Shown here: positions 1-8,123 of the stretch, piece after piece | How positions within the stretch are numbered: the first letter of the stretch is position 1 | Layout: each line of letters starts with the position of its first letter | Source: Prevotella sp. E13-17 | Lineage (GTDB): Bacteria > Bacteroidota > Bacteroidia > Bacteroidales > Bacteroidaceae | Direction of reading: 5' to 3' | NCBI RefSeq assembly: GCF_022024035.1 | Contig: NZ_CP091787.1 | Location: 2,294,001-2,358,000 of the forward strand | DNA: 64,000 nt | Translations under genes and position numbers: made by a program | The notes under the pieces: generated by a model | The model's input: only the letters and a program-made list of their open reading frames with translations | Told to the model about the DNA's origin: nothing | The model's database searches: none

Positions 1-413
1 ACTGGCTCATTATCTTCTAATACTTGTATGGATTTTATAATATCCCTTTCAATCTGCGTTAAGTCTGCACTATGATTACGCAACCAATTTTGAATCCTGA
101 CTATGTCAGAATTAATAATTTGCAAATCGCTTTCTTTGCTATCGATTTCTTTTTTTGTTTGCACAATTTGCTCGGCAACTGTTTTTAATGCACGCATCCT
201 TTTAACCTCATCATCAAGCAAGGCTCTTTGTTTATCAAGGACATTATGTCGCATTTCCAAATCAGATTTCAGCTGATTGATTTCCTGCTTTATCTGCAAT
301 AACTTATTTAGTCGAGACTTTAAATCTAAAGTCTCGTCCTGATATGATTGAATATTTTTGAGGATGGCACCAACGTCTTCTCTCAAAAGTAAACTAGCAA
401 TTCTAATTTTCAT
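1..413 (-). CDS. Coiled-coil protein, N-terminal part only
   Basis: The minus-strand frame opens with ATG at 413 and stays open to the window edge, so at least 137 residues are present and the C-terminus is missing. After a short hydrophobic start (MKIRIASLLLREDV) the protein is almost wholly charged and heptad-like, with many Leu/Lys/Glu/Gln residues and no Pro or Gly in the central part, as in a long coiled coil. Its start codon overlaps the stop of the upstream gene in an ATGA arrangement, so it is probably translationally coupled. It is the fifth or later downstream gene of the AT-rich operon starting at 6525. I recognise no family. A structural or scaffold role in that operon is only inference. 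Confidence 0.7.
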   Translation of the reverse strand, partial: MKIRIASLLLREDVGAILKNIQSYQDETLDLKSRLNKLLQIKQEINQLKSDLEMRHNVLDKQRALLDDEVKRMRALKTVAEQIVQTKKEIDSKESDLQIINSDIVRIQNWLRNHSADLTQIERDIIKSIQVLEDNEP

Positions 414-910
414 TCTACAGATATCTCAATAGCATTGTTAATACGTCTCTCATAATCATTGAGTTCATTTTTCAACTCATTAAGATATTTCTGACCATCA
501 GCATTAGTTATCTTTGTTTTAAACACATCCAAAGTATTTTGCCATTCATTCTTTAGAGATGTAAGGTTGTCTCTTATCCCTTTCCGCTGTACTACAAGAT
601 TTTCTATCTTCGTTTTTCTTTCTAACTTTTTTGTTAACACCGTTTGTGCATCATTCCTTTCCTCGTCTTTCAAGAACAGATTTATGTATTCATCTAATGA
701 CACCTGTTCTTCCTTCAAGGTTCTCAACTCTTGAGTCAATGAATTTACAGATTTCTCTAATGAACAACACTCCTTCTTTAATACATCGTTGGCGCTACAA
801 GCATTATTATACTTGTCTTGTGTCTTACACTTCTCCTTCTTAGCTATCGCCAAGTTCTCATATATGTCCCCACCAAGGAGTAATTTAGCAAGAAAGTCTT
901 TTAAAGCCAT
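410..910 (-). CDS. Coiled-coil protein of the AT-rich operon
   Basis: This encodes 166 residues. I prefer the ATG at 910 because AGGA lies about 7 nt upstream; an upstream start at 937 is possible. The N-terminus (MALKDFLAKLLLGGDIYENL) could form a short amphipathic or membrane-touching helix. The rest is long charged helix with heptad Leu/Ile spacing, typical of a coiled coil. Three Cys fall close together in the first third (NACSAN and ECCSLEK). It lies 51 nt after the helicase-like gene and overlaps the next coiled-coil gene by 4 nt, so the two coiled-coil proteins are probably made together and may pair. No family was recognised. Confidence 0.75.
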   Translation of the reverse strand: MALKDFLAKLLLGGDIYENLAIAKKEKCKTQDKYNNACSANDVLKKECCSLEKSVNSLTQELRTLKEEQVSLDEYINLFLKDEERNDAQTVLTKKLERKTKIENLVVQRKGIRDNLTSLKNEWQNTLDVFKTKITNADGQKYLNELKNELNDYERRINNAIEISVE

Positions 911-961
911 ATGCATCCTATTTTTTCTGACTATCACATATTATTCTCGATGTTACGCTTG

Positions 962-3331
962 TTATTTTGCATAATCTCTTTGCTTTAGTATAATATCGTT
1001 AAAATGATTAAACACTTCAGTACTTTCTTTTGAAAGAATTTTGATTTTCGTGATGAATCCATCACTATTATACCAGACTTCCGCATACACTGTTTCATCT
1101 TTATCATCAAATAGCATAATTGTATCATGCCAATCTTGACATTTAATCAGAGCCATTTCAATGTCGTTCTGTAATAGTTCGTTTTTCCATGAACCATATA
1201 ATGAACCTCTAAAATCTTTCGGCCACTCGTTGCTAGCACATCGATGAATAATATAGTTGAGCTTTTTACTGTCTTCATTAATTCCACAATCTATTCTCAC
1301 ATTTGATACAGCATATTTATCTTTCTTTCCTTTATTGTCTATTAAGATCCTTATTAAAACATTTTTACATGACTTATATTCAGCTATCGTAAGGTACTCC
1401 CTTTTAATTAGAACAATATTCAATGAATAACCAATACCAGATATTTCCTTTGTGATTTTTTGTAGAAGAACCTTGGTGTTAAGATGAATATTTGGCAGAT
1501 TAAGTGCAATCATTTCATCATTAAAAAAGACTTCTTCTGAGAAAACAATGTAAAATCCACCAGTGTAATCTCGATTATCGTCTATATCATCAATTTGACA
1601 ATTCATCATTGGAGAGATATATTGAGGGGATGATAGACGAACAGTACCATAAGCAGATGTTATTCCGCTATACAACCATCTAAAATAACTCTCGTTAGAT
1701 ACTCCACTATTTGCAGTTTGATTCCCTTTGAGCCAAATATTATTAAAATAGACACCCAAAGATTTATGTACTGTAATTGCCCAACCATAAGAAAGCCAAG
1801 CAGCATTCAAGTATGGGTCTGTATCTATTATTTGTTTCCTAATATACATTTCCCATTTTTGCCGGTAAGTTCGTAGCATATTACGAGCTTTACTTGTGGT
1901 ATGTACTTCTTTTTGCTGACTTTTTTCAACACCAATGTTGTTTATTAACTCTTCAATTGCTTGTCGCTCGTTATCTGACAATTTTTTATAATCATCACTG
2001 TCCAACATATTTCTATAATATGGGGTGTTCCTAAATGATTGCTTATTATTTTTTATCTTATTTCTCAACAGTTCATTACAATAAACTCTATATGCGATTT
2101 GTTCATTCTTAGTTAATTCATCTCCCTTGAAATAATTATCTAACATGAATAATTCTTTTTCTGGCGTACTCTCAATGCTAATACATTTTACTCTGATTTT
2201 AGTAAAAACAAGACTTACGTTAACTTTCCCACCTTTTGTTCTTATTTGAATTGTCTTATCTTCATGGCCAACAATATCCAATAATGTCAAGTACATTCCA
2301 TTATATATTTTTATTGGATCTTCTACGGGTAAATCTGTTGGAATTGTAACATTGTTATTCATTATCAACAAATCGCCTTTAGCTAACTCCACACCATTTT
2401 TTAGACAGTGTTTTTTTATCCAAAGATTTGTTAGATAACAATCGTCATTCTTGTAAAAAAGAGCGGCATTTATTGGGTCTTGAGAAAATGGTTCAGAAAA
2501 CCATTCTGCCAAGAGCGGTTCTAGAGCGTTTCTTTCAATATTAATAAGATTGCTATTAAAATCGTAATGCAGATTGTTGAAATATTGTTCTTGTATACTT
2601 GATGCCAATAACGTTCTTAACAAATCTTTCCCATAGTCAACATTGTGTGAAATACCATCTCTATAATGATAAATAGGCAAATTGGGGTTTTTCACTGCTA
2701 ATGTCTCTAAGCAAATTGCTGAGTCGGTACTTTTTCCATATGTTAGAGAATATGGGTCTCCTATCAGTATTAATTTACGATTGTTTTTACAATTGTTTTT
2801 TTCAAAAATAAACGTTAGTACATCATCTAAAAGCCTTCCGCTTCCGTACCGTATTAACTCTGTTTGATTGAGATTTTGGCTTAATAATTGTGCCTCGCAA
2901 AACACAATGGTATAATCATCTCCCAAGAATTTGCTGCTTTTTACGGGAATGATAACCTGAGACACATCATCTTCAACTTCTTGATTATTATCGCTCATAT
3001 CTTTATCATCACTCTCCATATCATCTACATCAGTTCCGCCATAAATAGTATTATAGACACTATCAATTACTATTTTATCGAAATCTGAAACACCTTTATT
3101 CAGCCTTTTGTCAATATGCCTGATAACCCTCATAGAATGAGCCCAGTAATATAGTGTCTTTTTGTCACTGATATTAACCTGCTGCGAACGAAACATAGAA
3201 ATAGCACGCGCCCATTCGTCACGAACATTTACATTCATTGAGGTAAGTACCACTATACATGACTTGTCACTATTACATATATTGCGAACCTGTTCCAATA
3301 GATTACTGGATGATAACTGATTAATTGGCAT
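962..3331 (-). CDS. Degenerate superfamily 1 helicase-like protein (pseudo-helicase)
   Basis: This encodes 789 residues from the ATG at 3331; a TTG two codons upstream is less likely. The layout of an SF1 helicase is readable but the catalytic residues are changed. A strand-loop where Walker A belongs reads VVLTSMNVNVRDEW (about residues 27-40) with no GKT. Walker B is IVFCEAQLL (about 142-150), with Cys for Asp. Motif III is LIGDPYSLTYG (about 190-199), with Ser for the usual Gln. Motif V is AITVHKSLG (about 518-526), with Leu for Gln. Motif VI is YSGITSAYG (about 554-562), with Ser for the Arg of TRA. An acidic insert sits at about 100-125. The fold therefore looks kept and ATP hydrolysis lost. 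It could act as a nucleic-acid-binding or regulatory subunit of the operon; this is inference. Confidence 0.7.
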   Translation of the reverse strand: MPINQLSSSNLLEQVRNICNSDKSCIVVLTSMNVNVRDEWARAISMFRSQQVNISDKKTLYYWAHSMRVIRHIDKRLNKGVSDFDKIVIDSVYNTIYGGTDVDDMESDDKDMSDNNQEVEDDVSQVIIPVKSSKFLGDDYTIVFCEAQLLSQNLNQTELIRYGSGRLLDDVLTFIFEKNNCKNNRKLILIGDPYSLTYGKSTDSAICLETLAVKNPNLPIYHYRDGISHNVDYGKDLLRTLLASSIQEQYFNNLHYDFNSNLINIERNALEPLLAEWFSEPFSQDPINAALFYKNDDCYLTNLWIKKHCLKNGVELAKGDLLIMNNNVTIPTDLPVEDPIKIYNGMYLTLLDIVGHEDKTIQIRTKGGKVNVSLVFTKIRVKCISIESTPEKELFMLDNYFKGDELTKNEQIAYRVYCNELLRNKIKNNKQSFRNTPYYRNMLDSDDYKKLSDNERQAIEELINNIGVEKSQQKEVHTTSKARNMLRTYRQKWEMYIRKQIIDTDPYLNAAWLSYGWAITVHKSLGVYFNNIWLKGNQTANSGVSNESYFRWLYSGITSAYGTVRLSSPQYISPMMNCQIDDIDDNRDYTGGFYIVFSEEVFFNDEMIALNLPNIHLNTKVLLQKITKEISGIGYSLNIVLIKREYLTIAEYKSCKNVLIRILIDNKGKKDKYAVSNVRIDCGINEDSKKLNYIIHRCASNEWPKDFRGSLYGSWKNELLQNDIEMALIKCQDWHDTIMLFDDKDETVYAEVWYNSDGFITKIKILSKESTEVFNHFNDIILKQRDYAK

Positions 3332-3345
3332 ATTCAAATCTGTAT

Positions 3346-5871
3346 TTATTCTTGATTATTGCTATATCGAACTAGCTTATAAGCCTGCCATTTCTCACCA
3401 TTAAAAACCACATCAACACACACATACTCATCTTCGTCTATTCCCTCAATCAAATGAGCTGGAATATAATAGTCATCAACAAAACCAAACAATTGGCCTT
3501 TGCTATTGTAATTAATGCGAATAGGGCCGGTTATAGTTTTCTTCATAACCTTATCACTTGTATCAGTTTTCTCAATAGTCAACATCTTTCGGAAATCCCT
3601 TCCTTCTTTAGATTTCTTTGTGATATATCTTATTTTTAGGTAATCACCTATTTGCGGGCGAATTGTAGTTTGGTTATACTTTATTATAATGTCAGAGTTC
3701 CTGCCAAAAACACAATGAAATAGTTCTTTGTTTTCATTGATACTATCAACGACTGCTGTTTCCGTCGGGAACTTTTCAAGTGCTTCACTATTTTTTACTA
3801 TATCATAGAAAATTGCCTTTAATGGTCTTGCTTTTTTAGGTTGTGAATAAGTATCCCAGTCTAAAAAGACAAAATCATCATCTGTTTTTTCTTTCTTCTC
3901 TGGAACTTCAAAACATCTGCAAAATGAACCCTCCTGTAATCTAAATGGTACAGAAGATAAAAGCAACTCTTTATCGCTTTCACTTACAAGATGATAACAT
4001 TTCTTTTCCTTGTTGTGGTAATCAACATAACACACAACAGGTGACAACAATTGCTCAATGTGAGTATCTGATACTTTAATCAAGACGATTTCTTTTCTAT
4101 CATCTTTTGAATGGATTTTCACATCAAAACACTTTCCGATGCAATTATTATTTGATATAGAAAGCTTCTTATATTTGATAGCGATTGCTAAACCATCAGA
4201 AGAAACAAGCTTGGCTTTTTTTATCTGTTTTTCGCCATCTTTCTGGACATAAACATCAGCTACGAACATTGTTGTCCATTCGATATTGGAATAAACAAAG
4301 TCCTCAGCAGAAGCCATGTGTGATTTGTAGAATGGAATATTGTTTTCTGTATGAACCACAGAATTTGACACCTGAGAACTTAAAACATAGTACTCATCTT
4401 TAAGCCTCCATCCATTTTTATTATATGTGTCAGCATATGTTTGTAATTCTTGTTTCGCTTCTTGATTAAAGCCGTGCTCCTTCATAAGCCTTGCTAATGC
4501 CAAATGAATATCTCCAAGGAATTCGTCTTTAGGTTCTGAAATGATTGCTTTACAATATGCAGAGATTTTCAATTCAACATCATCAGTCGCTTCTGCCAAT
4601 TCTTTCCAAACATAAAAACGATTTAAGTTGAGTAAAAGCGACCTATATATAGATAATGCTTTCTCTTTATCGCCCTTTGCCAACATAAGAATAGCTAAAT
4701 TCCTTTCTAATTGATCATCATCATATTGTTTACACGCCTTTTCAAGCAATTGCTCAAATTCAGGAGCAATGTTATTAAATGAATTTCTTTTTAGTCCAGA
4801 ATAATAATGTTTAATAACCTTTTCAACCAAAGATGGAAAATCTATTTCTTCTTTTCTTTCTCGTAACCAATCTTCAGAACGGAAATTGTCAAGTCCCCAT
4901 TTATTAATAACAAGAACAGCCTCTATATCTTTTTCTTCTGGAAGTTTCCATAAATATAAAGATAAAATTCTTGAATGATATTCGTTTTTTATGAGCAAGC
5001 CATTGATAGTGGATGTATAATCGTCAATGCCAGAAAAGAAAGCTTGAATATTGTTTTCTTTGGAATAATTGAAAATATTGAAAAAATGGCACCTTGAAAA
5101 CACAAACGATACGAGGTCTTCTGATATGTTTTGATTCTTTGTGAATGCCTCCTTCACTTCATTCAATCCGTATCCTAATTTAAAACAGCGTTCTATTATT
5201 CTTTCTACAAGCGGCTGTATTTCTTTATTATTCCAGAAAGACGAACAAAAATCTTCATCAGACAATGTTTCGACATCCCATAATTCTAAAAATGGCAGAA
5301 ACTTGAAGTCACTATATTTTTCGCTAATCATTGTTGCTACATTCAGAATCTGAGAATGTAGTGTTGATGGGCGCTTGATTTGTAGTTGAAGATATGTATG
5401 AAGGGCTCTTCTTGCATTAATTGATCCACACGATTCATGACATTTTTTTAAGAATCTATAAATTATCCAACCAAAATCTTCGTGCAAAATTGGTGATAGA
5501 TTGTTGTTCCTATTTAATTCGCAAATCTGTGTATAAGCAGATTCCTCTTGCCCGTTCTTTGATAGTTCAGACAATTTGTTTACCTCTTCCCACAATGGTG
5601 TTAATTGGCGTCTTATTGATTGGAGTGTGTTTTCAGCGACTCCATCATAGTCATTTATATTGCCAATTATAGACTCCATTCTTTGAAGTACATTCAATGC
5701 ATACTGATTCTGTTTTTGGGCAATATATTGATTGCAGTAATCTCGAAGAACCCAGAATAATGCACTATAAGTCCAATGAGATTGCTCTGTCTGAAGGTCA
5801 AACTCTGCAAGCCTCAAAGCTTCATTAAGTTTTCCTGCCTTTCTTAGACTATTTACTTCTTTAAACGTCAT
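3346..5871 (-). CDS. Large helical-repeat protein with C-terminal cold-shock/OB-like domain
   Basis: This encodes 841 residues from the ATG at 5871; a TTG two codons upstream is the alternative. The first 500 residues are helical repeats resembling TPRs (for example GKLNEALRLAEFDL near the start and KGDKEKALSIYRSLL near residue 400). The last third is beta-rich. The final 65 residues (INYNSKGQLFGFVDDYYIP... to the end) follow the pattern of a cold-shock domain: a short strand, a GFGFV-like strand, then an AHLI strand. That suggests RNA or single-stranded DNA binding. It starts 31 nt after the TerB-like gene and ends 14 nt before the helicase-like gene, so it sits in the middle of the operon. 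Its function is unknown; a hub joining protein and nucleic acid is inference. Confidence 0.7.
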   Translation of the reverse strand: MTFKEVNSLRKAGKLNEALRLAEFDLQTEQSHWTYSALFWVLRDYCNQYIAQKQNQYALNVLQRMESIIGNINDYDGVAENTLQSIRRQLTPLWEEVNKLSELSKNGQEESAYTQICELNRNNNLSPILHEDFGWIIYRFLKKCHESCGSINARRALHTYLQLQIKRPSTLHSQILNVATMISEKYSDFKFLPFLELWDVETLSDEDFCSSFWNNKEIQPLVERIIERCFKLGYGLNEVKEAFTKNQNISEDLVSFVFSRCHFFNIFNYSKENNIQAFFSGIDDYTSTINGLLIKNEYHSRILSLYLWKLPEEKDIEAVLVINKWGLDNFRSEDWLRERKEEIDFPSLVEKVIKHYYSGLKRNSFNNIAPEFEQLLEKACKQYDDDQLERNLAILMLAKGDKEKALSIYRSLLLNLNRFYVWKELAEATDDVELKISAYCKAIISEPKDEFLGDIHLALARLMKEHGFNQEAKQELQTYADTYNKNGWRLKDEYYVLSSQVSNSVVHTENNIPFYKSHMASAEDFVYSNIEWTTMFVADVYVQKDGEKQIKKAKLVSSDGLAIAIKYKKLSISNNNCIGKCFDVKIHSKDDRKEIVLIKVSDTHIEQLLSPVVCYVDYHNKEKKCYHLVSESDKELLLSSVPFRLQEGSFCRCFEVPEKKEKTDDDFVFLDWDTYSQPKKARPLKAIFYDIVKNSEALEKFPTETAVVDSINENKELFHCVFGRNSDIIIKYNQTTIRPQIGDYLKIRYITKKSKEGRDFRKMLTIEKTDTSDKVMKKTITGPIRINYNSKGQLFGFVDDYYIPAHLIEGIDEDEYVCVDVVFNGEKWQAYKLVRYSNNQE

Positions 5872-5902
5872 ACGCAATTATTGAGAAGAATAAAGTCAGT
5901 AT

Positions 5903-6340
5903 TTATTTCTCAACGAACAACTCTTTTGATATAGGGTATACCATATACTGATCATTGAAACTGGCCTCCCCCGTAGGACAGGATATCAAATAAGGTTTGG
6001 GGATAGGTTTTCCGCTGGTAGTTTTCCTGTCGTTCTCGATTAAACAATACTGAAGAGCGATGAGCAGCAGAGCCTCGCAAGGAACACAGACATTGTCACT
6101 AAGGGCGATACTATATATATGGTCGAAAAAGGCCTGTCGCTCTTTTGGAGGGAGTTTTTTCAGCGTATTGACAGCATCAGCAAAGCGAATTTTACGTGCA
6201 TCGCTCATTTCCTGATGAGTTATAGCATATTCAGACATGAGTTTCTTCATGTCTTTAATCTCGCTCTCCTCAATGATATTATCAGCTTTTATCATATCAC
6301 TGATAATACGAGCTATTGCTGTTCGTTGTTCTCGTGTCAT
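5903..6340 (-). CDS. TerB-like protein
   Basis: This encodes 145 residues. It is all-helical with the two acidic TerB-type motifs: DMIKADNIIEESEI (residues 15-28) and ALSDNVCVPCEA (79-90), where Asp/Glu side chains would bind a metal in TerB/TerB-like domains. The tail (about 105-145) is Pro-rich and ends in PISKELFVEK. TerB domains occur in tellurite-resistance clusters and also in several phage-defence operons. No other ter genes (terA, C, D, E, Z) are in view, so the tellurite role is unlikely here. The start overlaps the upstream 62-aa gene by 4 nt, which implies coupled translation. Family assignment is by motif only. Confidence 0.65.
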   Translation of the reverse strand: MTREQRTAIARIISDMIKADNIIEESEIKDMKKLMSEYAITHQEMSDARKIRFADAVNTLKKLPPKERQAFFDHIYSIALSDNVCVPCEALLLIALQYCLIENDRKTTSGKPIPKPYLISCPTGEASFNDQYMVYPISKELFVEK

Positions 6341-6525
6341 ATCTCTGCTTCTATATTTGAATTTACTATTTCATCAAACCTCTCGTTAACATCAACAATC
6401 CACTCTGGGAGTTTCTTCAATGCCTGATAGACCAAGGCATCGGGCATCTTCTTATAATAGGCGTAGGCCATGGGACCTGCAATATCGCCTATAGCTTCGC
6501 TAATCAGATAATTCTTCATAAGCAT
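6337..6525 (-). CDS. Small helical protein, first gene of the AT-rich operon
   Basis: This encodes 62 residues from the ATG at 6525; an internal ATG at 6519 would give 60. The sequence begins MLMKNYLISEAIGDIAGPMAY and is predicted to be mostly helical, with no signal peptide or known motif. It overlaps the TerB-like gene by 4 nt (ATGA), and a TATCTTTG -7 box lies 18 nt upstream at 6543-6550, so it is the likely operon head. Its small size and tight coupling suggest a regulator, partner or antitoxin-like cofactor of the TerB-like protein, which I cannot show from sequence. Confidence 0.6.
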   Translation of the reverse strand: MLMKNYLISEAIGDIAGPMAYAYYKKMPDALVYQALKKLPEWIVDVNERFDEIVNSNIEAEI

Positions 6526-6542
6526 TAAATGTCTTGATGTGG

Positions 6543-6600
6543 CAAAGATACTCTATTTTTTTTCATCTATAGTATAAACACGCTCCGCAAGCCTTGCGGA
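6543..6600 (-). promoter_or_regulatory. Probable operon promoter with adjacent palindrome
   Basis: The minus strand has TATCTTTG (6543-6550), matching the Bacteroidetes -7 consensus, which puts the transcript start about 12 nt before the ATG at 6525. No clear TTTG -33 box is at the expected distance. A perfect palindrome, TCCGCAAG-C-CTTGCGGA, lies upstream at 6584-6600, where a regulator of the AT-rich operon could bind; alternatively it ends a transcript coming from the right. Confidence 0.45.
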
Positions 6601-6701
6601 AATAGGATTTTGTAGACTTTAATTATTGGATTTTGCAAATATATGAAATAATCGCATAAGTTCCAAATCCAAACTGGACTTTTTCCTTTTTCAAATACTA
6701 A

Positions 6702-6855
6702 AGGGGCACTTTTGCAACGCGAAAGCAGTGGTGTTGCGACTGAGAAGTGGCACTTTGGTAACTTTCGACTTAAGTCGTGAGATCTTTTGACTTAAGTCGT
6801 GAGAACTGTTGACTTAAGTCGGAAGAAGAGTTGACTTTAGTCGGAAGGTTGGAAC
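6702..6855. repeat. 22-bp register repeat array (locus 1)
   Basis: Seven 22-bp units run without slippage from 6702. Their first nine bases are AGGGGCACT (6702), AGCAGTGGT (6724), AGTGGCACT (6746), then ACTTAAGTC three times (6768, 6790, 6812) and ACTTTAGTC (6834). Units four to seven share most of their length. Each ACTTAAGTC is preceded by G, giving the perfect palindrome GACTTAAGTC every 22 bp. The 16 bases at 6705-6720 match 40409-40424 at 15 positions, linking this array to locus 2. The array fills much of the 393-bp gap between the AT-rich operon and the ATPase gene. No ORF crosses it convincingly. Confidence 0.85.
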
Positions 6856-6918
6856 GTTACACTTTTCTGTTACTAAAGTGTAGGTGTTATGTGGGCAATG
6901 TGTTGTAATTAGAAGGAC

Positions 6919-8086
6919 CTCAGAACTTTGATACTGGCACTACGGCTATGGTGTAGCCACCTTTCTCTATGGTGCGCTCTTCGTCGCGCGTAACAATGGT
7001 GAGGTTGCTGCATTTCAGTTCGCCTGCACATTCCACGATGCTATCAACCTCGCGCTTCTCGGTCTTGGGACTACTCATGTCGTAGCACACCTGTACCAGT
7101 CGTTCGACATGCGCTCCCTTGCGCAACACGAAGTCTACCTCCTTGTCGTTGCGAGAGCGATAATAGAACAGGGTCTTTTCGGTATCGTATCCTCGATGCA
7201 TCAGCTCTATAAACACTTGGTTTTCGAGCAATCGTCCCAGGTTCTCACTCACAGCGAAAGCCTTGGCTGCCACAAAGCCGTTATCTACCACATAGACCTT
7301 GCGGGGCGCCTTGTTCATCAGCTTCAACTTATTGTTGTAGCGCGACAGATAGTAGAAAAGGTATGGTTCATGCAGATAGTCCATAAACTTCTTGACGGTG
7401 GAAACACTCGAGAAGCCGAGTTCCTCCGATAGCTCATTGGCACTCAGTGGATTGCAGAAGTTTGAAACTAGATATATGGCCAGGTTGTTGAGGTCGGTGA
7501 TGTTGCGTACATTGTGTCGCTTGGCCACATCCTTCCACACGATGGAGTCAAACAATGTGTCGAGATAGCTACGTACCAATGGGCGCGATGCCACCACTTC
7601 AGGATAGCCGCCATTGCGCATATAGTCGTCTGTCAATGCCCTACCCTCAGCCTGCTGCTCCGGCTTTAGTCCGTGAAGATCGAGCTTGTTCCAATCGAAA
7701 AACTCTTCCATGCTAAAGGGTAACATCTCTATCTGTAGATACTTTCCCGTGAGCACGGTTGCCATTTCGCTCGACAGCATTTTGGCATTGCTACCCGTGA
7801 TAACCAGATTCTTTCCCATCCTATAGAGCTCGCTCACCCACAAGTCCCAAGCATCAAGATTCTGAACCTCGTCGAGCAGCAGATACTCATAGCCGGGATA
7901 GACGTCATCCAGCATTCGCATCACCAGATTAGCGTCCCATGCGTCGAGAAGCGTTTGATTGTCGAAATTGAGATAGGCAAAATTCTTGTCGCGCAACATC
8001 AACAAGGCCTGGGTTGACTTGCCTACACGACGCGGACCTGTTATCAGCTTGATGAGATGACTGTTCAGCAGCATGTCAATATCCAG
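6919..8086. repeat. 1168-bp direct repeat, copy A
   Basis: This stretch is repeated at 9227-10394, with an offset of 2308 bp. I see seven differences by eye, all transitions, and only one changes an amino acid (Val to Met). The repeat covers the ATPase gene from its stop codon to codon 27 of the full copy. At its right end copy A runs straight into the 28-bp palindromic repeat at 8087. Confidence 0.95.
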
Positions 8087-8098
8087 TATGTCACTCAC
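6920..8098 (-). CDS. AAA family ATPase with DUF4143, N-terminally truncated copy
   Basis: This encodes 392 residues, nearly identical to the 414-aa gene at 9228-10472. The first 26 residues of the full form are replaced by MSDI, read from a GTG at 8098 that lies inside the short palindromic repeat 8087-8114. The P-loop (GPRRVGKST), Walker B (YLLLDEV), sensor strand (LVITGSNAKML) and C-terminal DUF4143 region with EVDFVLRKG are all kept, so the product may still be active. It starts 25 nt after higA, so it is probably read from the higBA promoter. Members of this family are common mobile-region ATPases of unknown function. Whether this copy is translated is uncertain. Confidence 0.8.
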   Translation of the reverse strand: MSDILDIDMLLNSHLIKLITGPRRVGKSTQALLMLRDKNFAYLNFDNQTLLDAWDANLVMRMLDDVYPGYEYLLLDEVQNLDAWDLWVSELYRMGKNLVITGSNAKMLSSEMATVLTGKYLQIEMLPFSMEEFFDWNKLDLHGLKPEQQAEGRALTDDYMRNGGYPEVVASRPLVRSYLDTLFDSIVWKDVAKRHNVRNITDLNNLAIYLVSNFCNPLSANELSEELGFSSVSTVKKFMDYLHEPYLFYYLSRYNNKLKLMNKAPRKVYVVDNGFVAAKAFAVSENLGRLLENQVFIELMHRGYDTEKTLFYYRSRNDKEVDFVLRKGAHVERLVQVCYDMSSPKTEKREVDSIVECAGELKCSNLTIVTRDEERTIEKGGYTIAVVPVSKF

Positions 8099-8114
8099 CT
8101 GTCCCTAGACATAC
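8087..8114. repeat. 28-bp palindromic repeat R1
   Basis: The element has the form TATGTC-N15-GACATA plus one C, so its ends are 6-bp inverted repeats. It is identical to R3 (10646-10673) and has one mismatch to R2 within the 27-bp core. It abuts the truncated end of ATPase copy A and supplies that copy's GTG start codon. Confidence 0.9.
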
Positions 8115-8123
8115 TAGACATAT

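Noticed and set aside
1..6525. Tellurite-resistance operon because of the TerB-like protein
   Set aside because: No terA, terC, terD, terE or terZ-like genes and no stress-domain proteins in view.
6764..6855. Possible CRISPR array in the ACTTAAGTC repeats
   Set aside because: Units are contiguous 22-bp repeats with no unique spacers and no cas genes are nearby.
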